NCBI RefSeq assembly: GCF_017353255.1
Contig: NZ_JAFMYU010000004.1
Span: 1-64,000 of the forward strand
Direction of reading: 5' to 3'
Length of the DNA stretch: 64,000 nt
Source of the DNA: Fibrella aquatilis
GTDB lineage: Bacteria; Bacteroidota; Bacteroidia; Cytophagales; Spirosomataceae
Positions 8,874 to 17,101 of the stretch are shown here, piece after piece (positions within the stretch are counted from its first letter, which is position 1; each line of letters opens with the position of its first letter). The notes under the pieces were generated by a model that saw only the letters and a program-made list of their open reading frames with translations, searched no databases and was not told the origin of the DNA. The position numbers were made by a program, and so were the translations under genes.

Positions 8874-9316
8874 GCCGTCAGCAGTTTATCATTCTTGTAA
8901 ATAAGCCACCGAAAACGCGCAATGAACACCAGCAACACGGTGAACATATTATAAATCATGACGTTGAAAAATGCTACATCGTATAGCGTTAGAATAGCGA
9001 CAGCCAGTATCAAATAGTTGGCATATACGCTCCATTGCAATGCTTTAAGGCGTAGCTGACTAATCATTTCATCTTCTGTTTTTTCTTTTGAAAAAGCAAT
9101 CAATAAAAGACCAACGATGAGGCCAATCCCGGCTAACTCATCGACCATATTGCCGTGAGCAATGCTAAGCATATTGTTGAGTGCCGATGTGCTATCTGTA
9201 GTCCTCCCTATCACATCGGCTGTATACAGATTCACCAGACCCACAAAAGCCGACGGCAGGAAAATCAACCAGCCAATAAGCCGGTAACGATGCGGAAATA
9301 ACAAGCGTGTGTTCAT
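8870..9316 (-). CDS. Small integral membrane protein paired with the XRE regulator
   Basis: This protein of about 148 residues has four hydrophobic segments: GWLIFLPSAFVGLVNLY, LAGIGLIVGLLLIAF, ANYLILAVAILTLYDVAFF and MFTVLLVFIARF. A short charged cytoplasmic-type loop (SKEKTEDEM) sits between the second and third. I do not recognise a named family. The start MNTRLLFPHRYR at 9316 is chosen because the longer frame upstream has no ATG. Its overlap with the XRE gene means the two act as a unit; the regulator may control membrane-protein expression. Confidence 0.75.
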   Translation of the reverse strand: MNTRLLFPHRYRLIGWLIFLPSAFVGLVNLYTADVIGRTTDSTSALNNMLSIAHGNMVDELAGIGLIVGLLLIAFSKEKTEDEMISQLRLKALQWSVYANYLILAVAILTLYDVAFFNVMIYNMFTVLLVFIARFRWLIYKNDKLLTA

Positions 9317-9394
9317 GATGATGTAAAGTATGTTTGACAGCACAAGTATCAAACAAGTTTTCCTTATTGTCAAGTATTCTTGTCATAATTTTTC

Positions 9395-9483
9395 AAACCT
9401 ATAAGGAAAAGGAAACCTTATAGGTTGCATCGGCGTAGACTGCTGTAGCTCAACCTATAAGGTCTCCTTCTCCTTATAGGTTT
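9395..9483. repeat. Double palindrome of AACCTATAAGG units (element a)
   Basis: Left arm 9395-9427 and right arm 9451-9483 match at 31 of 33 positions around a 23-nt core that contains GGCGTAG and CTGCTGTAGC. Each arm is itself a palindrome (AACCTATAAGG ... CCTTATAGGTT), so four copies of one 11-mer alternate in orientation. The right arm reaches into the stop codon of the mutarotase gene. Confidence 0.85.
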
Positions 9484-9808
9484 ACAAAGCGTAAATCTGC
9501 TTCATCAACACCCATTTCTCGCCGGGCTGGGCAAAGGGCAGGGCTTGTTGATAGGTCCACATCAGGGCTTCCCACTCCTGCACCATTGGGTTGTCGGCGT
9601 CCATCTGCGCCTTTCGCTCAAAGGAAAATGTATCGTCGGTCTCCATGAGCATCACCAGCCGGTTGCCTGCCCGGTAGAGATCCATACCGGTGATGCCAGC
9701 CGCCCGGATCGTAGCCTCTATTTCGGGCCGCATCGTGGCGTGGTAGTGTTCATACTCGGCAATTAGCGCCGGGTCATCTTTTAAATCGAGAGCAAGGACG
9801 TGGAGCAT
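9482..9808 (-). CDS. L-rhamnose/L-fucose mutarotase (RhaM-like)
   Basis: This 108-residue protein has the small ferredoxin-like fold of the rhamnose mutarotase family. Visible signatures are EYEHYHATMRPEIEATIRAAG, the MDLYRAGNRLVMLMET strand pair and the C-terminal EKWVLMKQIYAL. Such enzymes interconvert alpha and beta anomers of 6-deoxyhexoses. It sits at the 3' end of the fucose-type operon, so L-fucose is the likely substrate, as for the mutarotase in the Campylobacter jejuni fucose locus. Palindromic elements flank it on both sides, and its stop codon lies in one of them. Confidence 0.88.
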   Translation of the reverse strand: MLHVLALDLKDDPALIAEYEHYHATMRPEIEATIRAAGITGMDLYRAGNRLVMLMETDDTFSFERKAQMDADNPMVQEWEALMWTYQQALPFAQPGEKWVLMKQIYAL

Positions 9809-9810
9809 GT

Positions 9811-9940
9811 GGTGAAAGAGCGAATTGTGAAAGAGCGAAAGAGTGAATAGTGAAGGAGCGAAAGAGTGTGGTCCGGTTGGAGTACGCTCGCGTCAGTCGG
9901 ACCACACTCTTTCGCTCTTTCACCATTCACTCTTTCACCA
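9811..9940. repeat. Long inverted repeat, GTGAAAGAGCGA-type arms (element b)
   Basis: The inner arms 9843-9875 and 9898-9930 match at 31 of 33 positions. Extra GTGAAAGAGCGAA-type units extend the left arm to 9811. The 22-nt core reads GGAGTACGCTCGCGTCAG at its centre and is shared with element m. The right arm encodes the last residues (VKE) and the stop codon of the FucP-like gene. Confidence 0.85.
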
Positions 9941-11189
9941 AATGCCCCCGCCAGCCGTACCAGGCTACGACCAGGAAGCATAGCAGGGGGACAATGTAGG
10001 CCAGTTGGATATTGCTTTGGTCGGAGATGAGGCCCATGAACAGGGGAAAGAACGCGCCACCCGCCACCGACATCACCAGTAGCGACGAACCAAACTCACG
10101 GTCCTGACCCAGTTTGTTGATACCCAGCGCGAAAATGGTGGGAAACATGACAGATTCGAAGAAGGGCACAGCGAACACCGCCAGCACGGCCAGTTCTGAC
10201 TTGAACGTGAGCGCCCCCAGCAACAGCACCATACAGGCTAATGAGCAGATCATGAGCAGGCGGTTTGCAGGTATAAAGCGCGTCAGGTATGTACCCACAA
10301 ACCGGCCGATCAGGAAACCCAGCAGCGCATAACCCAACCAGGCAGCCGCCTGTTTCTCGGGTATATTGCTGGTGTATTTGGCAAACCGGATAAAGAAACT
10401 TGTAACGCATACCTGCGCCCCGACGTAGAAAAACTGGGCAATTACCGCGCCCGACAAATGCCGGTGCCGCCACGCCGACCGCAACGATGATACCCGACCG
10501 GTTACCTGCTCCTGCACGGCGGGCAGTTTGGTAAACATGAAAAAGGCCATCACCGCCAGCACTACCAGCGCAATAATGATGTAGGGTAGTTTGACCGAAT
10601 CGGCTTCCGATTGCAGGTACTGATTCAGCGCCGTGGGCGTCATGGCAGCTAGTTCGGCGGGGGTGTGCTCAACGCCGCTCAGGATGAACTTACCCCCCAA
10701 AAACGGCGCCACAAACGACCCCAGCCCGTTGAACGACTGGCTTAGGTTCAGCCGCGTTGTGGCCGATTCGGGCGGGCCTAGCAGGGTAACGTAGGGGTTG
10801 GCGGCCGTTTCGAGAAACGCACAGCCCGACGCAATGATAAACAACGCGCCCAGAAATAGCATATACAGCCGGGTGTTGGCAGCTGGCACAAACAGCAACG
10901 CGCCAATGACGTACAGGCCCAATCCCATCAGAATACCCTGTTTGTATCCGTATTTCCGCATCACCAACCCCGCCGGAATAGCCATGATGAAATAAGCCAG
11001 ATACACTGACGAGTCGATCAGGGCCGACTGTAAGTCAGTGAGTTGACACGCTTTCTTCAGGTGTGGAATCAGGATCGGCTCCAGGTTATGGACAAAGGCC
11101 CACAGGAAAAACAGGCTCGTAATGAGTGCAAACGCCAGCTTAACGTTGCCGGTCGGAGTGGCAGTGGTGGCAGTGGTGGGATGGGTCAT
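9927..11189 (-). CDS. fucP: L-fucose:H+ symporter (MFS, FucP-type)
   Basis: This 420-residue transporter has 12 hydrophobic segments. FucP-family hallmarks are FFLWAFVHNLEPILIPHLKK in the first segment and CAFLETAANPYVTLLGP (about residues 125-141), which retains the substrate-coupling glutamate of Escherichia coli FucP (Glu135). The Asp46 region reads HNLEPIL rather than NLNDIL, so the first acidic residue is a glutamate, apparently one place earlier. It should import L-fucose across the inner membrane. The gene starts 9 nt after the dehydrogenase stop codon, hence one operon. Its C-terminal residues come from a palindromic repeat. Confidence 0.92.
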   Translation of the reverse strand: MTHPTTATTATPTGNVKLAFALITSLFFLWAFVHNLEPILIPHLKKACQLTDLQSALIDSSVYLAYFIMAIPAGLVMRKYGYKQGILMGLGLYVIGALLFVPAANTRLYMLFLGALFIIASGCAFLETAANPYVTLLGPPESATTRLNLSQSFNGLGSFVAPFLGGKFILSGVEHTPAELAAMTPTALNQYLQSEADSVKLPYIIIALVVLAVMAFFMFTKLPAVQEQVTGRVSSLRSAWRHRHLSGAVIAQFFYVGAQVCVTSFFIRFAKYTSNIPEKQAAAWLGYALLGFLIGRFVGTYLTRFIPANRLLMICSLACMVLLLGALTFKSELAVLAVFAVPFFESVMFPTIFALGINKLGQDREFGSSLLVMSVAGGAFFPLFMGLISDQSNIQLAYIVPLLCFLVVAWYGWRGHLVKE

Positions 11190-11198
11190 GGGAGTAGG

Positions 11199-11981
11199 TT
11201 AAATAGCTCTGTCTAAATGCGTATAGCCTCCATCCACGTGGATGAGTTGGCCGGTGGTGTGGCTGGAGCGGTCAGAGAGTAAGAAAGCAACCGTATTGGC
11301 AACTTCGGTGGGGGTAGTCATCCGGTTTTCCAATGGAATATTGGCGGTAATCTGTTGCAATTTGGCGGCGGGGTCGGGTAGGGTGTTAAGCCAATTTTCG
11401 TAGAGCGGTGTCCAGCATTCGGCCACCACCACAGCGTTGACCCGAATGCCGTTGGGCAGGAGTTCCACGGCCCATTCGCGGGTGAGGGCATTACGTCCCC
11501 CGTTGGCGGCGGCATAGGCCGAGGTGCCCCCCTGACCCGTTTCAGCCACTTTCGAAGTGATATTCACAATAGCCCCGCGCGACATTTTCAGGGCGGGCAA
11601 GGCATGATGTGCCATGAGGTAATAATGTACTACGTTGCGGTGCAATGAGGTCATAAATGCATCGTAACTACCTGACGTTAAGCTCACGCCATCGTTCACG
11701 CCCGCGTTGTTGACCAGCCCGTGCAACTGCCCGCCAGTTTGTGCCAGCACATCATCTACCGCCCGTTGGCAGTCGTCGGGCCTGGTTAAATCAGCAACGG
11801 CCCCGATAGCCCGGCCACCGCCAGTGGTCAGGTTGGCAAGCGTTTGTTGCAGGGCGGCTTCGTCACGGTCTACCAGCGCCACCGTGGCACCCTCCCCCAC
11901 CAGCACCCGCGCAATGCCCTCGCCAATGCCCTTGGCCCCGCCCGTGATGAGAATGACTTTGTCTTGTAGGTTCAGGTTCAT
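11199..11981 (-). CDS. SDR oxidoreductase, probable L-fucose dehydrogenase
   Basis: This 260-residue short-chain dehydrogenase has the nucleotide motif ITGGAKGIGEGIARVL (about residues 12-27), NNAGVNDGVSL and the C-terminal HVDGGYTHLDRAI. Between the lactonase and the symporter it most likely oxidises L-fucose to L-fuconolactone, like FucX/Cj0485. The usual active-site YxxxK reads YAAAN here, with asparagine replacing the catalytic lysine. I believe related Bacteroidota fucose dehydrogenases share this, but cannot check. It is 6 nt from the lactonase gene. Confidence 0.85.
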   Translation of the reverse strand: MNLNLQDKVILITGGAKGIGEGIARVLVGEGATVALVDRDEAALQQTLANLTTGGGRAIGAVADLTRPDDCQRAVDDVLAQTGGQLHGLVNNAGVNDGVSLTSGSYDAFMTSLHRNVVHYYLMAHHALPALKMSRGAIVNITSKVAETGQGGTSAYAAANGGRNALTREWAVELLPNGIRVNAVVVAECWTPLYENWLNTLPDPAAKLQQITANIPLENRMTTPTEVANTVAFLLSDRSSHTTGQLIHVDGGYTHLDRAI

Positions 11982-11987
11982 GGCTTT

Positions 11988-12812
11988 TTATAGTTTGTAA
12001 AACCGTTGTGCATTGCCGCCAAACACCTTTGCCCGGGCCTCGTCGCCCCACTTCGACACGTATTCTTCTACTACGGTTTTCACCTGCGTATAGTCAGCAG
12101 CGGTAAGACAAACGGGCCAATCAGAACCAAATAGGAGCCGGTCAGGGCCGAAATGTTCAAAGACCACGTCGAGGTAGGGAAACAGGTCGGCTTTGCTCCA
12201 GTTTTGCCAGTCGGCCTCGGTCACAATGCCCGACACTTTGCACGATACATTGGGCTGCTTGGCAATCTCGGCCATGAAGTTCGACCAGCGGCTGATCTCT
12301 TGCTTCCGAATCACGGGCTTAGCCAGATGGTCGATCACGAAGTTGACCTCCGGTATGGCCCGCACCAGGTGCAGCGCAGCTTTCAATTGGCTGGGGTAGA
12401 TGAGAATATCGTAGGTAAAATCGAAGGCGGCGAGTTGCCGAATGCCCCGAACAACATCCGGGCGCGTCAGGAAATCATCGGGTTCGGCCTGCGCCACGTG
12501 CCGAAATCCCCGGATCTCTTCATACTGCGAATAAGCCTCCAGCCGGTCGTAGATATCGTTGGCCTGCAAATCGACCCAACCCACCACGCCCCGGACAAAA
12601 CCATAGGCCTGCATCATATTAACCAGAAACAAGGTCTCTTCGTCAGACTGACTGGCCTGCACAGCCACGCACCCGTCTATGCCATTGGCACGAAGAACAG
12701 GCTCCAGATCGGCCGGCATGAAATCACGCCGCAACACGGCCATCTCGTCGGTGAGCCAGGTGTCACGGTCGGGGTTATAAACCCAGAAATGTTGGTGTGC
12801 GTCGATGGTCAT
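11988..12812 (-). CDS. Amidohydrolase, probable L-fuconolactonase (COG3618)
   Basis: This 274-residue TIM-barrel metal-dependent hydrolase starts with the metal-binding motif DAHQHFW (residues 4-10). It carries VIDHLAKP (mid protein), SCKVSGIV and the DRLLFGSDWPVC strand with the catalytic aspartate. COG3618 members open sugar lactones. In this cluster it should hydrolyse L-fuconolactone to L-fuconate in the cytoplasm. It is the first gene of the leftward four-gene operon, so the promoter should lie at 12813-12884, where a solo copy of a GGACGTTGGA repeat is also found. Confidence 0.9.
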   Translation of the reverse strand: MTIDAHQHFWVYNPDRDTWLTDEMAVLRRDFMPADLEPVLRANGIDGCVAVQASQSDEETLFLVNMMQAYGFVRGVVGWVDLQANDIYDRLEAYSQYEEIRGFRHVAQAEPDDFLTRPDVVRGIRQLAAFDFTYDILIYPSQLKAALHLVRAIPEVNFVIDHLAKPVIRKQEISRWSNFMAEIAKQPNVSCKVSGIVTEADWQNWSKADLFPYLDVVFEHFGPDRLLFGSDWPVCLTAADYTQVKTVVEEYVSKWGDEARAKVFGGNAQRFYKL

Positions 12813-12816
12813 GGAA

Positions 12817-12842
12817 GGACGTTAGATGTTGGACGTTGGACA
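12817..12842. repeat. Solo GGACGTTGGA repeat arm upstream of the four-helix gene
   Basis: The units GGACGTTAGAT and GTTGGACGTTGGAC match the arm of the palindrome at the 3' end of the four-helix-bundle gene, in the same orientation. The gene is therefore flanked by related repeat units on both sides. Confidence 0.7.
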
Positions 12843-12884
12843 ATCCTTTACACTAGATTTGAATGATTTAACCACCGTATCATA

Positions 12885-13304
12885 ATGCACAACTTTAAGG
12901 AACTTAGGATATGGCAGCAAGCCATGGATATTGCTCGTTTCTCTTACCAAATCACCAAAGAATTTCCTCGTGAAGAAGTTTTTGGACTCACATCACAAAT
13001 GAAGATATCTTCTGTTTCAATACCATCTAACATTGCAGAGGGGTGTGGCAGAGGAACAAACGCCCAACTAATTCATTTTTTAGACATTTCAATTGGATCT
13101 TCCTGCGAATTGGAAACGCAAATTATCCTGGATAAAGATTTTGATTTTTGTTCGAAAGAAAAGTTTGACCAATGGACAAGTCAAGTAAATTCCTTCCAGC
13201 GTCAGACCCGCGTATTTAGAGAACGCCTGGCCAAAAACAACTTTGAGGACGTTGGAAAATGGATGATAGACGTTGGATATTGGACACTGGACTACGTTAA
13301 GTAA
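12885..13304 (+). CDS. Four-helix bundle protein (S23 / 23S-rRNA-IVS / Avd-like, TIGR02436 type)
   Basis: This 139-residue protein shows the family pattern FKELRIWQQAMDIARFSY, FGLTSQMKISSVSIPSNIAEG and FLDISIGSSCELETQI. Family members form homopentameric four-helix bundles that bind nucleic acid. They occur in 23S rRNA intervening sequences and as accessory proteins of diversity-generating retroelements (family knowledge). No rRNA or reverse transcriptase is present here. The last about 18 residues (VGKWMIDVGYWTLDYVK) are encoded by the left arm of a palindrome. It lies on the opposite strand inside the fucose cluster, at lower GC than its neighbours, consistent with insertion. Confidence 0.85.
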   Translation: MHNFKELRIWQQAMDIARFSYQITKEFPREEVFGLTSQMKISSVSIPSNIAEGCGRGTNAQLIHFLDISIGSSCELETQIILDKDFDFCSKEKFDQWTSQVNSFQRQTRVFRERLAKNNFEDVGKWMIDVGYWTLDYVK

Positions 13305-13357
13305 CTTATAACCAGCGTTCAATGTCCAATGTCCAGCATCCATTATCCAACGTCCTC
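13245..13357. repeat. Inverted repeat, GGACGTTGGA-type arms (element c)
   Basis: Arms 13245-13290 and 13312-13357 match at about 39 of 46 positions around a 21-nt spacer. The left arm encodes the C-terminus of the four-helix protein, and the right arm reaches the stop codon of the FAH-family gene. The arms resemble those of element h, 28 kb away. Confidence 0.85.
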
Positions 13358-14210
13358 ATTCATAAGACACCGCCATCTGCTGCTGCTCACCCAGCCCCTC
13401 GATGCCCAGGGTTACTACGTCGCCGGGCTTCAAGTAGCGGGGTGGTTTAAAGCCCAGGCCAACACCAGAGGGAGTACCGGTGGAGATGACATCGCCGGGA
13501 AGCAGGGTCATGAATTGGCTGATGTAACTGACGAGGGTGCGTACGTCGAAAATCATATCGTCGGTGTTTGAGTCCTGGAGTTTTTCGCCGTTTACGCTTA
13601 GCCAGAGGTTCAAGGCATTGGGGTTAGAAACTTGGTCTGCCGTGACCAGGTAGGGACCCAGCGGCGCGAAGGTGTCGCAGCCTTTGCCTTTGTCCCACTG
13701 CCCGCCGCGCTCCAGTTGAAATGCCCGTTCGCTGTAGTCGTTCAGCACGGCATAGCCTGCCACATAGTCCAAGGCATCGTCAAGCGCCACGTAGCTCGCC
13801 CGCTTGCCAATGACCACGGCCAATTCCACTTCCCAGTCGGTCTTTTCAGAGCGCTTGGGTATCACCACATTGTCGTTGGGTCCGCAGAGTGAGGTGGTGG
13901 CTTTGAAAAACAAAATCGGCTCTGCGGGGGGCGTAGCCCCGGTTTCGGCGGCGTGTTTGGCGTAGTTGAGGCCCACGCAAATGATCTTCGACGGGCGTTT
14001 CAAACAGGGGCCAAAGCGCGAATCAGCGGGCACGTCGGGGCAGTGGGGTGCGTGGGCGGTGAGCCAATGCGCCAGGCGGGCGGGGCCGTCGGTCTCGAAA
14101 AATGTTTCGTCAAAATCGCCTCCAAAATGCGTCACGTCGATGTGGCGACCATCGGGCAGCAGCACGCCGGGGTGTTCGTGGCCGTCGGGGCCAAAGCGGA
14201 ATAGTTTCAT
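13356..14210 (-). CDS. Fumarylacetoacetate hydrolase-family protein (probable 2,4-diketo-3-deoxy-L-fuconate hydrolase)
   Basis: This protein of about 284 residues contains the FAH fold signatures IICVGLNYAKHAAETG, the metal-ligand motif DWEVELAVVIGK, YAVLNDYSERAFQ and VISTGTPSGVGLGF. In the non-phosphorylative fucose pathway an FAH-family enzyme splits 2,4-diketo-3-deoxy-L-fuconate into pyruvate and lactate. The neighbours make that the best assignment; ureidoglycolate lyase-type annotation is the alternative. Start at 14210 (MKLFRFGPDG) fits the family N-terminus better than the frame's earlier codon at 14225. It is separated from the lactonase operon only by the four-helix gene and its repeats. 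Confidence 0.88.
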   Translation of the reverse strand: MKLFRFGPDGHEHPGVLLPDGRHIDVTHFGGDFDETFFETDGPARLAHWLTAHAPHCPDVPADSRFGPCLKRPSKIICVGLNYAKHAAETGATPPAEPILFFKATTSLCGPNDNVVIPKRSEKTDWEVELAVVIGKRASYVALDDALDYVAGYAVLNDYSERAFQLERGGQWDKGKGCDTFAPLGPYLVTADQVSNPNALNLWLSVNGEKLQDSNTDDMIFDVRTLVSYISQFMTLLPGDVISTGTPSGVGLGFKPPRYLKPGDVVTLGIEGLGEQQQMAVSYE

Positions 14211-14297
14211 AGGGAAACAAAGCAACTAAGCCGGAAAAGATACCGCTACACGCTCAGACTCCATAACCTACTTCATACCGCCACTTGTTTTACCGGC

Positions 14298-15050
14298 ATG
14301 GATAAGAAAACCGTCATCATCACCGGAGCCGGGCAGGGTATTGGCCGCGCTACCGCCGAGTTTTTGCTCAATCACGACTACGCTGTTTCGATCTGGGAAA
14401 ACAACCCCGACGCCCTCGCCGAAGTACAAACCGAACTGGCCGCAGCCCTCCCCGACGCGCAGTTTCTGCGCTGCGACGTATCGGACGAAAAGTCGGTTAA
14501 AAAGGCCGTTTCCGATACGGTAAAGCACTTTGGCCGCATCGACGCACTTATCAATAACGCGGCCGTGATGCAGGAAAAATCGCTTGACGAACTGACTTTT
14601 GCCGAATGGAACGAGGCCATTGGTGTGAACCTGTCGGGGGCTTTTCTGTGCGCCAAATACGCCGTGCCGCACCTGCGCGAAAACCGGGGGACCATTATCA
14701 GCCTTTGCTCAACGCGGGCGTTCCAGTCTGAGCCAGACACGTTTGGTTATTCGGCCTCGAAGGGCGGCATTTTTGCTCTCACGCACTCGCTCGCCATGAG
14801 TCTCGGCCCTGATGTACGCGCCAACTGCATCAGCCCCGGCTGGATCGACGTGTCGGGCCTGAAAACCGGCCACCCGGACGCGGAAAAACTCAGCACCGCT
14901 GACCACAGCCAACACCCCGCCGGGCGCGTGGGTCGCCCCGCCGACATTGCCCGGATGATCCTGTTTCTGCTCGACGATGCCAACGATTTTATTACCGGAC
15001 AGAACTTCATCATCGACGGCGGCATGACCCGAAAAATGATCTATGTGTGA
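14298..15050 (+). CDS. SDR-family oxidoreductase
   Basis: This 250-residue classical short-chain dehydrogenase has the cofactor motif ITGAGQGIGRATAEFL (residues 8-23), NNAAVMQEKSL and the catalytic YSASKGG (YxxxK present), ending FIIDGGMTRKMIYV. The substrate is unknown. It is divergent from the FAH-family gene (88 nt between starts) inside the fucose cluster, so it may act on another sugar or on a pathway intermediate. Unlike the L-fucose dehydrogenase candidate it keeps the active-site lysine. Confidence 0.88.
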   Translation: MDKKTVIITGAGQGIGRATAEFLLNHDYAVSIWENNPDALAEVQTELAAALPDAQFLRCDVSDEKSVKKAVSDTVKHFGRIDALINNAAVMQEKSLDELTFAEWNEAIGVNLSGAFLCAKYAVPHLRENRGTIISLCSTRAFQSEPDTFGYSASKGGIFALTHSLAMSLGPDVRANCISPGWIDVSGLKTGHPDAEKLSTADHSQHPAGRVGRPADIARMILFLLDDANDFITGQNFIIDGGMTRKMIYV

Positions 15051-15168
15051 CGTCCCACTACTCCATTCACCTGACCGGATACGTGATAACCTATTGGATT
15101 ATAAAGCCGAATTCATAGATTTAGCATAAGCACGCCGGTTGGTGTTGCCGTCCTAAATCGACGTTGTT

Positions 15169-17022
15169 ATGATACGCTTTACCACTCGTTTTAGCCTGAT
15201 TAGTGCGCTTTTTTTAAGCGTATTCAGCGGCCTGATGGCCCAATCACCAACGCCTGTTGCGGCCAATGGGCAGCTTAAAGTACTGAACCGGCAACTTTGT
15301 AATGCGGCGGGCAACCCCGTTCAACTGCGGGGTATGAGTTCGCATGGTCTGCAATGGTTTGGCAACTGCTATTCGCAGGCATCGGTGCAGGCCCTCGCTA
15401 CGCAGTGGGGTGCCGACGTTTTCCGGGCCGCCATGTACGTAGACGAAGGCGGCTACCTGTCGAACAAAACCGGCATTCAGGCGCAGGTTGATCAGCTGGT
15501 CGATTGGACCGGGCAGGCGGGCATTTATTGCATCATCGACTGGCACGTGCTTAACCCCGGCGACCCAAATGTGCATCTGAGCGACGCCAAAGCATTTTTT
15601 GGGGCAAATGCGCAGAAACACGCGGGCAAAAAACACGTCATCTACGAAATCTGCAACGAACCCAACGGCGTAGACTGGAACACCGTAAAAGCCTACGCCG
15701 ACCAGGTTATTCCCGTCATTCGCCAATACGACAGTCAGGCCATTATCCTGGTTGGTACCCCCACCTGGTCGGGTACGCCCGGCGACGTGCGGGCTAATCC
15801 TCTGACGGGTGCCAACGCCGCCAACGTGCTTTACACGTTCCACTTCTACGCCGGGTCGCACTACACGCAAGCGTATATGGACGACGTGATGAAGACGCTG
15901 CCCATTTTCGTGTCGGAATGGGGCACAAGCAATTATTCGGGCAATGGCGGCAACGATTACACCAACGCCCAAAAGTGGCTGGACCTGTTTGCCGGGCAAA
16001 ACACGTCGGGTCAGAAAGTGAGCTGGTGCAACTGGAGTTTCGCCGACAAAGCCGAATCGTCGGCGGCGTTGAACCCCGGTGCGTGTGGCAACGGCGGCTG
16101 GAACAACACCTCCGAGTCGGGTACGTGGGTGAAAAATCACCTGCTCAGCCCCGCCGATAGCTGGGCTACCACCACACCGCCCCCGCCGGGTAATCAAGCT
16201 CCCACGGTGGCCCTCAGCAGCCCGGCCAACAACGCCACGTTTACGGCCCCCGCCACCGTTGCTCTAACCGCCAACGCCGCCGATGCCGACGGTACCGTTG
16301 CCAAAGTCGAGTTCTTTAGCGGAGCCACGAAACTGGGGGAAAGCCTCGCCACACCCTACGCCTACAACTGGACTAACGTAACGGCGGGCACCTATGCCCT
16401 CACGGCCAAAGCCACTGATAATAAAGGCGCTACGACTACGTCGGCCACCGTCACGATCACCATAAAATCCGGCAGTACCCCGCCCCCGCCGCCACCCACC
16501 GGCGATCTGCTTGGTGCCGACTGTGCCCGGATTAATGACATAAAAAGCTATACGTTGAGCGCGGCGAAGATGACCAATGCCACGGCCTTTTCATGGTGGG
16601 TAAACGGGTCTACGCAGAGCATCACGCCCACGCAGCCGGGGCGGGCCACCATCAATTTCGGACCGTCGTTTACGGGTGGGCAGGTGTGCGTGGGGGTCAA
16701 CTATTCGGTGTCGCCCTGGTATCAGCAGATTTGCAAATCGGTAACGGTTTGTGCGCCCGGTGCCCGCATCGCCGCCGCCGAAACAGCCGACAACGTGGTC
16801 TACCCCAACCCTACCCGCGACCAGTTTTCGTTCACCACCGAACGCTCCGTACAGGCCATGACCGTGGTTGACCTGACCGGGAAAACCCATCTGCGCCTCG
16901 GCACGGCCAAAGCCGACCAGACTATTACTTTCGGCGAGACACTGCCAAGCGGCGTGTATGTGCTTCGTATTCAATACGATACGCAGCGCCAGCGCACCGT
17001 GAAGCTGTTAAAAAGTGAATGA
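15169..17022 (+). CDS. Secreted GH5 cellulase/endoglucanase with Ig-like domain and T9SS sorting domain
   Basis: The 617-residue protein has a signal peptide (to about residue 24). The GH5 catalytic barrel (about 30-325) has the acid/base glutamate in YEICNEPNG (about E164) and the nucleophile in FVSEWGTS (about E250). A linker with PPPPG precedes an Ig-like domain (about 343-435: VALSSPANNATFTAPATVAL), a second Pro-rich linker and an Ig/PKD-like segment with paired cysteines. The C-terminus is a type A T9SS sorting domain (VVYPNPTRDQFSF ... VKLLKS). It should be exported through the type IX system and cut beta-1,4-glucans. Its place beside fucose genes suggests plant or algal polysaccharide use. 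Confidence 0.93.
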   Translation: MIRFTTRFSLISALFLSVFSGLMAQSPTPVAANGQLKVLNRQLCNAAGNPVQLRGMSSHGLQWFGNCYSQASVQALATQWGADVFRAAMYVDEGGYLSNKTGIQAQVDQLVDWTGQAGIYCIIDWHVLNPGDPNVHLSDAKAFFGANAQKHAGKKHVIYEICNEPNGVDWNTVKAYADQVIPVIRQYDSQAIILVGTPTWSGTPGDVRANPLTGANAANVLYTFHFYAGSHYTQAYMDDVMKTLPIFVSEWGTSNYSGNGGNDYTNAQKWLDLFAGQNTSGQKVSWCNWSFADKAESSAALNPGACGNGGWNNTSESGTWVKNHLLSPADSWATTTPPPPGNQAPTVALSSPANNATFTAPATVALTANAADADGTVAKVEFFSGATKLGESLATPYAYNWTNVTAGTYALTAKATDNKGATTTSATVTITIKSGSTPPPPPPTGDLLGADCARINDIKSYTLSAAKMTNATAFSWWVNGSTQSITPTQPGRATINFGPSFTGGQVCVGVNYSVSPWYQQICKSVTVCAPGARIAAAETADNVVYPNPTRDQFSFTTERSVQAMTVVDLTGKTHLRLGTAKADQTITFGETLPSGVYVLRIQYDTQRQRTVKLLKSE

Positions 17023-17024
17023 TC

Positions 17025-17100
17025 ACCACCCGCAACGGCGGACCGCCCCTCCCCCCTCCTTGGTAAGGAGGGGGAGGGGCGGTCCGCCGTTGCGGGTGGT
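17025..17100. repeat. GC-rich hairpin between convergent genes (element d)
   Basis: ACCACCCGCAACGGCGGACC and its inverse form an almost perfect 36-bp stem (one extra C on the left) with a 4-nt GGTA loop. It fills the whole gap between the convergent cellulase and SDR genes, so it can act as a bidirectional terminator. It lacks the shared core seen in other elements. Confidence 0.85.
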
Positions 17101-17101
17101 A

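Noticed and set aside
12885-13304. Treating the four-helix gene as part of a 23S rRNA intervening sequence or a retroelement
   Set aside because: No rRNA, reverse transcriptase or template-repeat region lies nearby.
15244-16197. A 317-codon open frame opposite the cellulase
   Set aside because: Antisense shadow; the plus strand encodes GH5 with both catalytic glutamates.
17025-17100. Calling the flanked SDR or cellulase genes an insertion sequence
   Set aside because: There is no transposase; the inverted repeats do not bracket a gene with transposase motifs.
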